Shown: piece by piece, positions 1-5,300 of the stretch
How positions within the stretch are numbered: the first letter of the stretch is position 1
Layout: each line of letters opens with the position of its first letter
NCBI GenBank assembly: GCA_947523045.1
Contig: CANNUR010000181.1
Location: 1-6,207, forward strand
DNA length: 6,207 nt
Source: an uncultured Prosthecobacter sp.
GTDB taxonomy: Bacteria > Verrucomicrobiota > Verrucomicrobiia > Verrucomicrobiales > Verrucomicrobiaceae
Reading direction: 5' to 3'
Program-made: the position numbers and the translations under genes
Notes under the pieces: generated by a model
What the model was told of the DNA's origin: nothing
Seen by the model: only the letters and a program-made list of their open reading frames with translations
The model's database searches: none

Positions 1-557
1 CCGCCGTGTTGCTCGATCGTGCGCAGCGGCACCGGCGCGAGGGTGAGGAAGGCGCAGAGATCGATGAAGTAGGGCACCGGGTTGTCGAGTTCGACGACAA
101 GGGTGCGCGCGTCCGGCGCGCGCAGGCCGACCTGGTCAAAACCGGCGCTGCCTTCCGTGAAGGCGCGCGCGCCGCGGATGACATGCAGCAGGCTGGCGTA
201 GTCGGCGCCGGTCTCGGGCGTCAACACGCGTCGCCAGGCGGCGATGAAATCCTGGGCGACCACCGGCGCACCGTCGCTCCAAGTCGTGCCGGCGCGCAGA
301 TGGAAGGTGTAGGTTTGGCGGTCGTCGGAAATGTCCCAGCGCTCGGCCATGCCGGGCTCGGGGCGGCCGTGTTCATTGACGCGGCACAGTCCCTCGAAGA
401 GCGAGGAGGAGATGCGCATCGACACCTGATCGGTGGCGAGCGCGGGATCGAGGGTTTCCGGCTCGGCACTCTGCAAAAACACCAGGTCCGCGCGCGGCTG
501 CCTTTCCCCGCAGGCGACCAGCAGCAGGGGCAGGAGGAGGGCGACGAGGCGGGGCAT
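1..557 (-). CDS. OppA-type peptide ABC transporter substrate-binding lipoprotein, 5' part only
   Basis: This is the N-terminal 185 residues of a family 5 extracellular solute-binding protein (SBP_bac_5, OppA/DppA type); the rest lies beyond the left edge. Such proteins capture peptides outside the inner membrane and hand them to an ABC permease. The first 16 residues form a lipoprotein signal with lipobox LVAC, so Cys16 is the likely lipidated residue. Family features follow in order: EPETLDP at 32-38, LFEGL at 53-57, GMAERW at 69-74, YTFHLRAG at 83-90, WSDGAPVVAQDF at 93-104 and a VGLRAPDARTLVVEL stretch at 143-157. The start at 557 puts the signal peptide directly at the N-terminus, but no Shine-Dalgarno motif precedes it. 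It lies 73 bp after ruvC on the same strand, so it may have its own promoter. No permease or ATPase gene is visible, so the exact ligand is unknown. The family call is firm. Confidence 0.9.
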   Translation of the reverse strand, partial: MPRLVALLLPLLLVACGERQPRADLVFLQSAEPETLDPALATDQVSMRISSSLFEGLCRVNEHGRPEPGMAERWDISDDRQTYTFHLRAGTTWSDGAPVVAQDFIAAWRRVLTPETGADYASLLHVIRGARAFTEGSAGFDQVGLRAPDARTLVVELDNPVPYFIDLCAFLTLAPVPLRTIEQHG

Positions 558-569
558 GGGAAGGGATGA

Positions 570-594
570 GTGTTTGGTGTTTGGTGTTTGGTTG
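570..594. repeat. Tandem 7-bp repeat (GTGTTTG, 3 copies) before the OppA-type gene
   Basis: Positions 570-590 hold three exact head-to-tail copies of GTGTTTG, and 591-594 (GTTG) look like the decayed start of a fourth. On the minus strand this reads as repeated CAAACAC in the untranslated leader of the OppA-type lipoprotein, ending 12 bp before its start codon. Repeats of this kind can gain or lose units by slippage, which here would change leader spacing but not the reading frame. Any function is inferred. Confidence 0.75.
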
Positions 595-630
595 CAGTCT
601 AATACGAAAAACTCCTCACTCACCACACCC

Positions 631-1152
631 TCACACCCTTCGGGCCTCGCGCCCCAGGGCGGCGCTGGCTTCGCTGCTTTGGAAGTGGGCGATGCCGACG
701 GCGAGGGCGTCGGCGGCGTCGGCGGGCGGGGTTTCGCGCAGGCGCAGCAGGGAACGGATCATGAAGGCCACCTGGTCCTTGCGGGCGGCACCACGGCCGA
801 CGGCGGCCTGTTTCACCTCGCTGGGCGAGTACTCATAGATGGGCAGGCCGTGCTCGGCGGCGGCGATCAGGCAGGCGGCGCGGGCGGTGCCGAGCACGAT
901 GGCGGTCTTGTAGCTCTGAACGTAGATCGTCGATTCGATCGCGCAGGTGGTGGGTGAGTGGGAGCGGATGACGTCGGCGAGCTGTTCGCGGATGGCCAGC
1001 AGGCAGCCGGAGTGGAGCAATTTAGGCGGGTTGCTGATGACGCCCCAGGCGAGCGTGCGCAGGTCGCGTCCGGCCTTTTCCAGGACCGCCCAGCCGGTGT
1101 TGCGCAGGGCGGGGTCGATGGCGAGCAGGCGCTCCGGCGGTGCGGTGCTCAT
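631..1152 (-). CDS. ruvC: Crossover junction endodeoxyribonuclease RuvC
   Basis: RuvC is the Holliday-junction resolvase. As a dimer with the RuvAB branch-migration motor it cuts four-way junctions during recombinational repair. The product has 173 residues, the same length as E. coli RuvC. The RNase H-like fold is marked by LLAIDPALRNTGW (Asp13), CAIESTIYVQ (Glu73) and the C-terminal ADAADALA segment with Asp145 and Asp148. These correspond to the four acidic metal-binding residues of the family. The conserved stretch VGRGAARKDQV at 118-128 is also present. The chosen start is the ATG at 1152, whose A is also the last base of the upstream gene's TGA (TGATG), which implies translational coupling. 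Longer in-frame versions would run through the DoxX gene and are not credible. ruvA and ruvB are not in the window, so this ruvC sits apart from its usual partners. Confidence 0.96.
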   Translation of the reverse strand: MSTAPPERLLAIDPALRNTGWAVLEKAGRDLRTLAWGVISNPPKLLHSGCLLAIREQLADVIRSHSPTTCAIESTIYVQSYKTAIVLGTARAACLIAAAEHGLPIYEYSPSEVKQAAVGRGAARKDQVAFMIRSLLRLRETPPADAADALAVGIAHFQSSEASAALGREARRV

Positions 1153-1640
1153 CACCAGCCTTTCTTGCGGGTTTCCGCGCTCCAGCTTTCGCCGATGCGG
1201 AAGAGCTGGTCGAGCGAGATGGCCCCGGAGCCGAAGAGCAGCAGCGTCAGGCTCGCGAGCAGGTACAGCCAGCCGGTCTCGACGGCGTCGCTGCCTGCAC
1301 GGCTGGCGAAAAACACGAAGGCGCCGACCAGCGGCAGGAAGAGGAAGGCAAAGAGCCGGGTTAGAAAACCGGTGATCCAGCTCAGGGCGACGGCCGCGAC
1401 AACGACCGCAAGCACGGGCGTCAGCAGGTGCGGCAGCGGCAGCCCGGCATCCTTGACCAGTGTCACCCAAGCCCAGGGCTGTTCGTTCCAGAGGAATTCA
1501 TAGGCGTCGCGCACAGCTTGCCAGCCGTGGCGGTAGAGAAGCAGCAGGCCGCAGCCGGCCCGCAGCACGAAGATGGACTTGAGCAGCTGCGCCCAGGGAT
1601 TCTGGTTCGCTTCCGGACTGCCGCCAATGTGCTCGATCAT
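1152..1640 (-). CDS. DoxX family integral membrane protein
   Basis: This 162-residue protein has the layout of the DoxX family of four-helix inner-membrane proteins. Hydrophobic segments lie at about 18-37, 72-89, 94-113 and 123-138. Family-like features are RAGCGLLLLYRHGW in the first helix, the ALSWITGFLTRLFAFLFLP pair of helices, and a last helix ending in a glycine-rich turn and SLDQLF (about 137-147). DoxX proteins have been tied to quinone or thiol redox and to stress, but the biochemical role of most members is unsettled. I cannot assign a reaction. The gene starts 3 nt after the export lipoprotein stop, with AAGGA about 10 nt upstream of the ATG, and its TGA overlaps the ruvC start, so it is the middle gene of a three-gene operon. 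Confidence 0.82.
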   Translation of the reverse strand: MIEHIGGSPEANQNPWAQLLKSIFVLRAGCGLLLLYRHGWQAVRDAYEFLWNEQPWAWVTLVKDAGLPLPHLLTPVLAVVVAAVALSWITGFLTRLFAFLFLPLVGAFVFFASRAGSDAVETGWLYLLASLTLLLFGSGAISLDQLFRIGESWSAETRKKGW

Positions 1641-1643
1641 GGA

Positions 1644-2333
1644 TCAAAAATCCTTGGAAAGCTGGATGATGTCGCCCGGTTCCGGCGCCATTTTGACATC
1701 GGCAGTTTCCAGGTCGGCGTAGTAGCGGCTCAGACCTTCGCGGATGAGGTAGACGCCGCGGTTCGATGAACCGGCGCGGCGACCGCCGGCGTGGGCGACC
1801 GCCTGCGAAACGGTCATGCCCTCCCAGGCTGGCAAATAACGCGGGCGGACGATGTCGCCGTTGACGGCGACCAGCGGCACGTCTTCGACCGACAGCACAT
1901 GGACGGTGACCTGGCGGGTCAGGCGCAGGCCGAGGCGGAAGGTGCGGGCGAGGGTTTCCGAGGCCTCGACGAGGTCGAGACCGCCGACACGGGCGCTGCC
2001 GGCGTCGTCGAAGTGGACCAGACCGTCGGCATCGACCATGACCACACCATTGTAGATGCGCTTGGTCGAGCGGGCACCCTCGTAGATGTGCAGGCGCAGG
2101 CTGTGACCCTGGGCGAGTTTCTGACCGGCTTCAAAGGGCAGTTTGGGATCCTCGACGCCCGTGCTGTCGGTCTCCGGCATGCCGGGCAGGACGCGGGTGA
2201 GTTTTTTCAGACCGGCGAAGGAGGGCAGGGGCGGCTTCGGCAGGCGGCTGAGGTCCGGCGTGTATTTTTTGACGGTGGCGCAGGCGCCGAGCAAAAGCAG
2301 GGCCGGGAACAGCAGACGGGTCGGGGCGATCAT
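1644..2333 (-). CDS. Polysaccharide export lipoprotein (Poly_export / SLBB, Wza-like)
   Basis: This 229-residue exported lipoprotein resembles outer-membrane polysaccharide export proteins of the Wza/KpsD group. Residues 1-18 form a signal with lipobox LGAC (Cys18), followed by a proline-rich linker (about 30-66). Residues about 76-148 fit a Poly_export domain, with the DADGLVHFDDAGSARVGG core. Residues about 154-227 fit an SLBB domain: VAVNGDIVRPRYLPAWEGMTV and the closing PEPGDIIQL. In Wza such domains form the periplasmic ring of the export channel. It is much shorter than Wza, has only one SLBB unit, and has no kinase, flippase or glycosyltransferase neighbour here. It may serve a distant exopolysaccharide locus or have drifted in function. 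The ATG at 2333 is chosen because it opens the signal peptide; there is no clear ribosome-binding motif. It is the first gene of an operon with the DoxX gene and ruvC. Confidence 0.82.
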   Translation of the reverse strand: MIAPTRLLFPALLLLGACATVKKYTPDLSRLPKPPLPSFAGLKKLTRVLPGMPETDSTGVEDPKLPFEAGQKLAQGHSLRLHIYEGARSTKRIYNGVVMVDADGLVHFDDAGSARVGGLDLVEASETLARTFRLGLRLTRQVTVHVLSVEDVPLVAVNGDIVRPRYLPAWEGMTVSQAVAHAGGRRAGSSNRGVYLIREGLSRYYADLETADVKMAPEPGDIIQLSKDF

Positions 2334-2383
2334 GGAAGGCGGGGAACAGACGTGCCATGATGGATGCCAGCCCTGGAAATGAC

Positions 2384-2411
2384 AAGGCCAACGTCGGGTG
2401 ACGTTGGCCTT
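2384..2411. terminator. Strong hairpin, probable terminator of the small-gene pair
   Basis: A perfect 12-bp stem (AAGGCCAACGTC at 2384-2395 and GACGTTGGCCTT at 2400-2411) encloses a GGGT loop. It lies 39 bp past the stop of the 67-residue gene and 50 bp before the export lipoprotein gene, both on the minus strand. This is where a terminator separating the two transcripts is expected. The U-run is short on either strand (TTTC on plus, TT then GTCATTT on minus), so it may be a weak intrinsic terminator, a bidirectional one, or a transcript-stabilising hairpin. Confidence 0.6.
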
Positions 2412-2450
2412 TCTGGCGACCGTGAAGCCGGTGTGGCAATCGTGGTGGGA

Positions 2451-2654
2451 TTAGGCGGCGAGACGCACCATGCCGTCGTCGACGAGCAGGCGGGCCAGTT
2501 CGGGCGTGTGACGGACGAGTTCACGCGCCAGGATCTCCAGGCTCGTGTCCGATTTCCACGCCTCGCGACGGTCGCGCTCGTGGTCTTCGACTTCGATGCT
2601 CATCATGGCGTGAAAAAGCAGCACGTCGGCCTGGGTGTCGGGTTGCAGAGTCAT
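2451..2654 (-). CDS. Small hypothetical protein, 67 aa, paired with the RHH-like gene
   Basis: I do not recognise this 67-residue protein. It is soluble, highly charged and mostly helix-favouring, with an acidic/basic central part (EVEDHERDRREAW at about 21-33) and a leucine-rich C-terminal part (LARELVRHTPELARLLVDDGMV, about 42-63). It has no signal peptide, membrane segment or cysteine. It starts 15 bp after the stop of the ribbon-helix-helix-like gene on the same strand, and the hairpin at 2384-2411 follows, so the two genes probably form a unit. No Shine-Dalgarno motif precedes the ATG at 2654. It could be a partner of the DNA-binding-like protein or a small accessory protein. Nothing in it shows a known toxin fold. 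That it is a real gene rests on its operon-like placement. Confidence 0.5.
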   Translation of the reverse strand: MTLQPDTQADVLLFHAMMSIEVEDHERDRREAWKSDTSLEILARELVRHTPELARLLVDDGMVRLAA

Positions 2655-2669
2655 GATTTTGAGGGAGGT

Positions 2670-2906
2670 TCAGGCGGTTTCCGGCGCCGGCACCACAGTG
2701 CCGTCCTGCACAATGAATTTGCGTTTGTCCAACTCACCATCCTTGAGCTTCTGCTCAATCGCCGCGCTCAACAGCATGCGCGCCGCTTCCGCGGGGCTGC
2801 AGCCGAACGTGCCCTTCAGGGTCAGATCATCGAGATACGCCCGGATCTGGGGCGTAATCGCGATGGTCAGGCTGACCGAGTCGAAGGTGTTGGAGGGGCG
2901 GGCCAT
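2670..2906 (-). CDS. Ribbon-helix-helix (CopG/Arc-like) small protein
   Basis: This is a 78-residue protein from the ATG at 2906. Residues about 10-52 look like a ribbon-helix-helix unit: a short alternating strand (SVSLTIAITPQ), a first helix (IRAYLDDLTLKG), a turn (TFGCS) and a second helix (PAEAARMLLSAAIEQKL). Such proteins bind DNA as dimers through the paired strands and act as repressors, antitoxins or plasmid-control proteins. A charged tail (KDGELDKRKFIVQDG) follows. An in-frame ATG at 2945 would add 13 residues; the shorter start is preferred because it places the strand near the N-terminus, as is usual for the fold. Neither start has a clear ribosome-binding site. It heads a two-gene unit with the 67-residue protein and faces the AT-rich region holding a perfect inverted repeat, which could be its operator. 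The fold is a pattern-based call, and the target is inference. Confidence 0.55.
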   Translation of the reverse strand: MARPSNTFDSVSLTIAITPQIRAYLDDLTLKGTFGCSPAEAARMLLSAAIEQKLKDGELDKRKFIVQDGTVVPAPETA

Positions 2907-3109
2907 GTGGCTGACGGGGTGATTAAAACCCCATTTCAATGCCATTTAAATCCAAGCCGTCGTTTTGGGCAAGTTCCAATTCGATTCTTTTGGCGTTTTT
3001 ATGCCGTTTTAATCGCCTGATTTTGTTAAGTTTAATTAACAAATGGGGTGATCCTGTGATTTTGCAGGTGCAGGTCCCGGCATTCCGGCTTTGATGGTCG
3101 CCTGATCCC
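2907..3109. promoter_or_regulatory. AT-rich divergent intergenic region
   Basis: This region separates the minus-strand small-gene pair from the plus-strand DUF1080 gene, so promoters for both are expected here. Its left two thirds (to about 3045) are much richer in A and T than the flanking genes. TTTAAT at 3031-3036 resembles a -10 box on the plus strand, but no convincing -35 box lies at the right distance. On the minus strand TTTAAA near 2945 is a weak -10 candidate. Short inverted pairs occur: GATTAAAAC (2921-2929) with GTTTTAATC (3006-3014), and ACCCCATTT (2928-2936) with AAATGGGGT (3041-3049). No convincing coding region is seen. Confidence 0.5.
3022..3043. promoter_or_regulatory. Perfect inverted repeat, candidate operator
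   Basis: The arms TTTGTTAA (3022-3029) and TTAACAAA (3036-3043) are exact reverse complements separated by GTTTAA. The 22-bp site overlaps the best -10-like sequence (TTTAAT, 3031-3036) and lies 66 bp before the DUF1080 start and about 115 bp before the ribbon-helix-helix-like start. Its size and two-fold symmetry fit a dimeric repressor site. Which protein binds, if any, is inference; the neighbouring RHH-like protein is the nearest candidate. Confidence 0.45.
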
Positions 3110-3799
3110 ATGAAATCGATCCCTCTCTACACCCTCTTCGCCGTGGCCTGCCTCGGTGCATTCGCTCCCGTTGCCCGTGCCGAGGACGGCTGGCAGACCT
3201 GGTTCACCGATGGTCTGGGCGACGCCCAAATCGTCAGCGGCACCGCCACCTACAAGGCGGAAAACGGCGTTCTCACCGGTACCACGGTCGATGGCAGCCC
3301 CAACACCTTCCTGGTCAAGGGGCCGTTCAAGGATTTCGAACTGCAGTTTGAGGTCAAGGTGGATGACGCCTTGAACTCCGGGGTGCAGGTGCGCAGCAAG
3401 CTCGCCAAGGAAGGCGATCCGGCGCCCGAGGGCAGCAAGAGCGGCAAGCCCCTGCCGGCCGGCCGCCTGTACGGTCCGCAGTGCGAAATCGCGGTCAACG
3501 GCACGGCCGGTGATTTTTATGACGAAGCGCGCCGCGGCACCTGGTGGAGCATCCTGACCGGCACGGAAGCCGTGCGCTCCGAGGCCGCCAAGGCCGCCTT
3601 CAAGAAGGGCGAGTGGAATCACTACCGCATCGTGGTGCAGGGCGATCACTACCAGAGCTTCGTCAACGGCGTCAAAACCGCCGACTTCAAGCAGCCGGGC
3701 GATCCGGAAGGCCACATCGGCTTCCAGGTCCATGGCATCAAGAAGGGTACCGGTCCCTACCAAGTGCAGTGGCGCGCCGTGAAGTTCAAGGCGCTCTGA
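3110..3799 (+). CDS. Secreted DUF1080 (3-keto-disaccharide hydrolase-type) protein
   Basis: This 229-residue protein is exported: residues 1-24 form a Sec signal peptide with likely cleavage after ARA (Ala24). The rest is one DUF1080 domain (PF06439 type), a concanavalin-like beta-sandwich. Typical elements are NTFLVKGPFKDFELQFEVKV at 65-84, NSGVQVRS at 89-96, YGPQCEIAV at 121-129, GDFYDEARRGTWW at 134-146, GEWNHYRIVVQGD at 167-179, FVNGVKTADF at 184-193 and GHIGFQVHG at 201-209. Family members act on sugars, some as 3-keto-glycoside hydrolases, and are abundant in Verrucomicrobiota, Planctomycetota and Bacteroidota; the substrate here cannot be read from sequence. It is a single gene, preceded by the AT-rich divergent region and followed by a strong terminator. 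No good Shine-Dalgarno motif precedes the ATG; the start is set by the signal peptide. Confidence 0.88.
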   Translation: MKSIPLYTLFAVACLGAFAPVARAEDGWQTWFTDGLGDAQIVSGTATYKAENGVLTGTTVDGSPNTFLVKGPFKDFELQFEVKVDDALNSGVQVRSKLAKEGDPAPEGSKSGKPLPAGRLYGPQCEIAVNGTAGDFYDEARRGTWWSILTGTEAVRSEAAKAAFKKGEWNHYRIVVQGDHYQSFVNGVKTADFKQPGDPEGHIGFQVHGIKKGTGPYQVQWRAVKFKAL

Positions 3800-3829
3800 G
3801 TCCGGGCGCTTCTGCGCGCCTCTCCTCGA

Positions 3830-3863
3830 CGGCTGCGGATTTGCTTCCGCCGCCGTTTTTTTT
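3830..3863 (+). terminator. Intrinsic terminator after the DUF1080 gene
   Basis: CGGCTGCGGA (3830-3839) pairs with TCCGCCGCCG (3846-3855) with a single T/C mismatch around a TTTGCT loop, and eight consecutive T residues follow (3856-3863). This is a classic Rho-independent terminator on the plus strand, 31 bp after the DUF1080 stop. It ends only 16 bp before the cdd start codon, so cdd must either have a promoter inside this short gap or depend on read-through. Confidence 0.85.
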
Positions 3864-3868
3864 GGTGC

Positions 3869-3872
3869 AGGA
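3869..3872 (+). promoter_or_regulatory. Shine-Dalgarno site of cdd
   Basis: AGGA at 3869-3872 lies 7 nt before the ATG at 3880. This decides the cdd start: the open frame extends far upstream through the DUF1080 gene in another frame, but only this ATG has a well-placed site and gives the normal Cdd N-terminus. Confidence 0.7.
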
Positions 3873-3879
3873 TGACGGC

Positions 3880-4263
3880 ATGGACCTTCTTGAACTCGCC
3901 CGCGCCGCCGCTGTCCACGCCCACGCGCCCTACTCCGGCTGCCGGGTCGGCTGCGCCCTGGAGACTGCTGCCGGCGGTCGCTTCACCGGCGTCAATGTCG
4001 AAAACGCCAGCTACGGGCTGACCGTCTGCGCCGAGCGCGTTGCCGTCGGCCAGGCCGTGACCGCCGAAGGGCCGAATCTGCGCATTGTCCGCCTGGCTGT
4101 CGTTTGTCCCGGGCAGGAGTTTTCCCCCTGCGGTGCCTGCCGGCAGGTGATGGCCGAGTTTGCCCTGCCCGGCGGGGCGACCCAGGTGGTCTTTCTGAGC
4201 GGCGGGCGACCGGTGGTGCGCACGCTGGCCGAGCTGCTGCCCGAGGCCTTTCACCTGACCTGA
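3880..4263 (+). CDS. cdd: Cytidine deaminase
   Basis: Cdd hydrolytically deaminates cytidine and deoxycytidine to uridine and deoxyuridine in cytosolic pyrimidine salvage. The product has 127 residues, matching the short homotetrameric class (B. subtilis Cdd is 136). The zinc site is complete: Cys50 and catalytic Glu52 in the CAE motif (VCAERVAVG), and Cys84 and Cys87 in PCGACRQVM. As in the tetrameric class, the first zinc ligand is Cys rather than His. Further hallmarks are APYSGCRVGCAL near the start (16-26) and the substrate-binding NVENASYG (39-46). The ATG at 3880 follows AGGA by 7 nt, just behind the terminator of the upstream gene. No other nucleotide-salvage gene is adjacent, and the next gene begins 76 bp later on the same strand. 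Confidence 0.96.
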   Translation: MDLLELARAAAVHAHAPYSGCRVGCALETAAGGRFTGVNVENASYGLTVCAERVAVGQAVTAEGPNLRIVRLAVVCPGQEFSPCGACRQVMAEFALPGGATQVVFLSGGRPVVRTLAELLPEAFHLT

Positions 4264-4287
4264 GGCCGGATCCAAAGCGATTTTGGG

Positions 4288-4317
4288 TTGCTCGATGCCA
4301 GTCGCTTCTGGTAAATT
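4288..4317 (+). promoter_or_regulatory. Weak candidate promoter before the exported barrel protein gene
   Basis: TTGCTC (4288-4293) and TAAATT (4312-4317) are separated by 18 bp and resemble sigma-70 -35 and -10 boxes, each imperfectly. They lie in the only gap (4264-4339) before the exported protein gene. Transcription from further upstream with cdd remains equally possible. Confidence 0.25.
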
Positions 4318-4339
4318 CTACATCCCCCCGAATTTCCAC

Positions 4340-5257
4340 ATGCCCCGAGTCCTTCCCTCCTCACTGTTCCTCCTGCTGGCGGCCTGGGGTCCGTCTGCCG
4401 TGGCCCAGTCGGTGCCCAAGGTCTCCACCACGGCCAGTGTCGCCGCCTTCCAAGGTCGCGCCGGCGCGCCTGGCGCCTCGTTGCCGCCACTGACGGCGCC
4501 GCGGGTGAATTCGCCGACCCTGCCGCGACTCGGCTACGCCCGCTACCCATGGAAGACCGACATCACGGCGACGGTGTTCTGGGTGGGGGAGGAGCCGACT
4601 GAAAAGAACCCGACGCCGAACCACAAAAGTTCCTGGGACACCGCGTGGATGCAAAACTTCGGCGGCTTCGACGATCCGGATCCGGCCAAACGCACGGCGA
4701 ACTTCTGCCCGCCAGGCTTCACTCCCGGTCTCAACCCCTTCTACGTGGCGCTGCCCTACAATGACTGTCTTGACTACCGGACCCACAAGCCGGAGGCCGC
4801 GCAGGTGATCCCCTGGTTCCAGCAGAAATTCTCCCGGCCGGGCAAGTCGGTACTCAAGGGCACCTGGGTCGCCATCCGCTACGGCAACCGCGTCTGCTAC
4901 GCCCAGTGGGAGGACTGCGGGCCCTTTGTCACCGATGACCACGCCTATGTCTTCGGCAATGCCCGCCCGAAAAACCCCAACAACAACGGCGCCGGCATCG
5001 ATGTGTCGCCGGCGGTGCGCGACTTCCTCGGCATGGCCGGCAAGGCGAAGTGCGACTGGCGTTTTGTCGATCTCGACGAGGTGCCGCCCGGTCCTTGGCG
5101 CAGCCTGGGCATGAACAATCCGTTTGTGCGACCGCAGGAGGAGCCGGCGACACGCGCCCCTGGCACCTCTGCTCTGGCCTCGCGGCTGGAAGAACTGCGC
5201 CGCCAGCGCGACGCCTACTTCCGTCAGAATGGCAACGGCGAACTTCGCCGGCGCTGA
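4340..5257 (+). CDS. Exported double-psi beta-barrel-like (RlpA-like) protein
   Basis: This 305-residue protein has a signal peptide (1-22, likely cleavage AVA before Gln23), which sets the ATG at 4340. A longer TTG start at 4283 in the same frame would put 19 polar residues before the signal and is rejected. A low-complexity Ala/Pro linker (about 27-62) precedes a globular domain (about 65-255). Its best part, GTWVAIRYGNRVCYAQWEDCGPF (174-196) followed by GAGIDVSPAVRDFLGM (217-232), resembles the D-x-GPF and I-D-L-S pattern of RlpA-type double-psi barrels. Five cysteines (123, 143, 186, 193, 238) fit an oxidised compartment and possible disulfides. The C-terminal tail holds a short charged helix (LASRLEELRRQRDAYFRQ). 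RlpA proteins act on denuded peptidoglycan glycans, but the activity here is unknown; it may only share the fold. The HAD phosphatase gene follows after 43 bp, possibly in one transcript. Confidence 0.65.
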   Translation: MPRVLPSSLFLLLAAWGPSAVAQSVPKVSTTASVAAFQGRAGAPGASLPPLTAPRVNSPTLPRLGYARYPWKTDITATVFWVGEEPTEKNPTPNHKSSWDTAWMQNFGGFDDPDPAKRTANFCPPGFTPGLNPFYVALPYNDCLDYRTHKPEAAQVIPWFQQKFSRPGKSVLKGTWVAIRYGNRVCYAQWEDCGPFVTDDHAYVFGNARPKNPNNNGAGIDVSPAVRDFLGMAGKAKCDWRFVDLDEVPPGPWRSLGMNNPFVRPQEEPATRAPGTSALASRLEELRRQRDAYFRQNGNGELRRR

Positions 5258-5300
5258 CTCCGCAAGCCTGTCTTGACGCCGGCGGCGAGCGCGCGCATCC

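Noticed and set aside
6..569. Long plus-strand open frame opposite the OppA-type gene
   Set aside because: It is antisense to a clear lipoprotein gene with family motifs; high GC produces long empty frames, and its Gly/Ala/Arg-rich product matches nothing I know.
1791..2360. Plus-strand open frame opposite the export lipoprotein
   Set aside because: Antisense to a gene with a lipobox, Poly_export and SLBB features and operon context.
2451..2906. Classical toxin-antitoxin system
   Set aside because: The RHH-like protein could be an antitoxin, but the 67-residue partner shows no RelE, PIN, MazF or HipA-like feature, so the label is not supported.
3056..3094. Twelve-codon frame (GTG start) after GGGGTGAT, possible leader peptide of the DUF1080 gene
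   Set aside because: It is very short, has no regulatory residue run, and nothing resembling an attenuator hairpin precedes the main start; chance is the simpler explanation.
2923..3111. Minus-strand 62-codon frame in the divergent intergenic region
   Set aside because: It spans the palindrome and the likely promoters and has no recognisable fold. It overlaps the 5' end of the alternative RHH reading frame, and its stop lies inside the leader.
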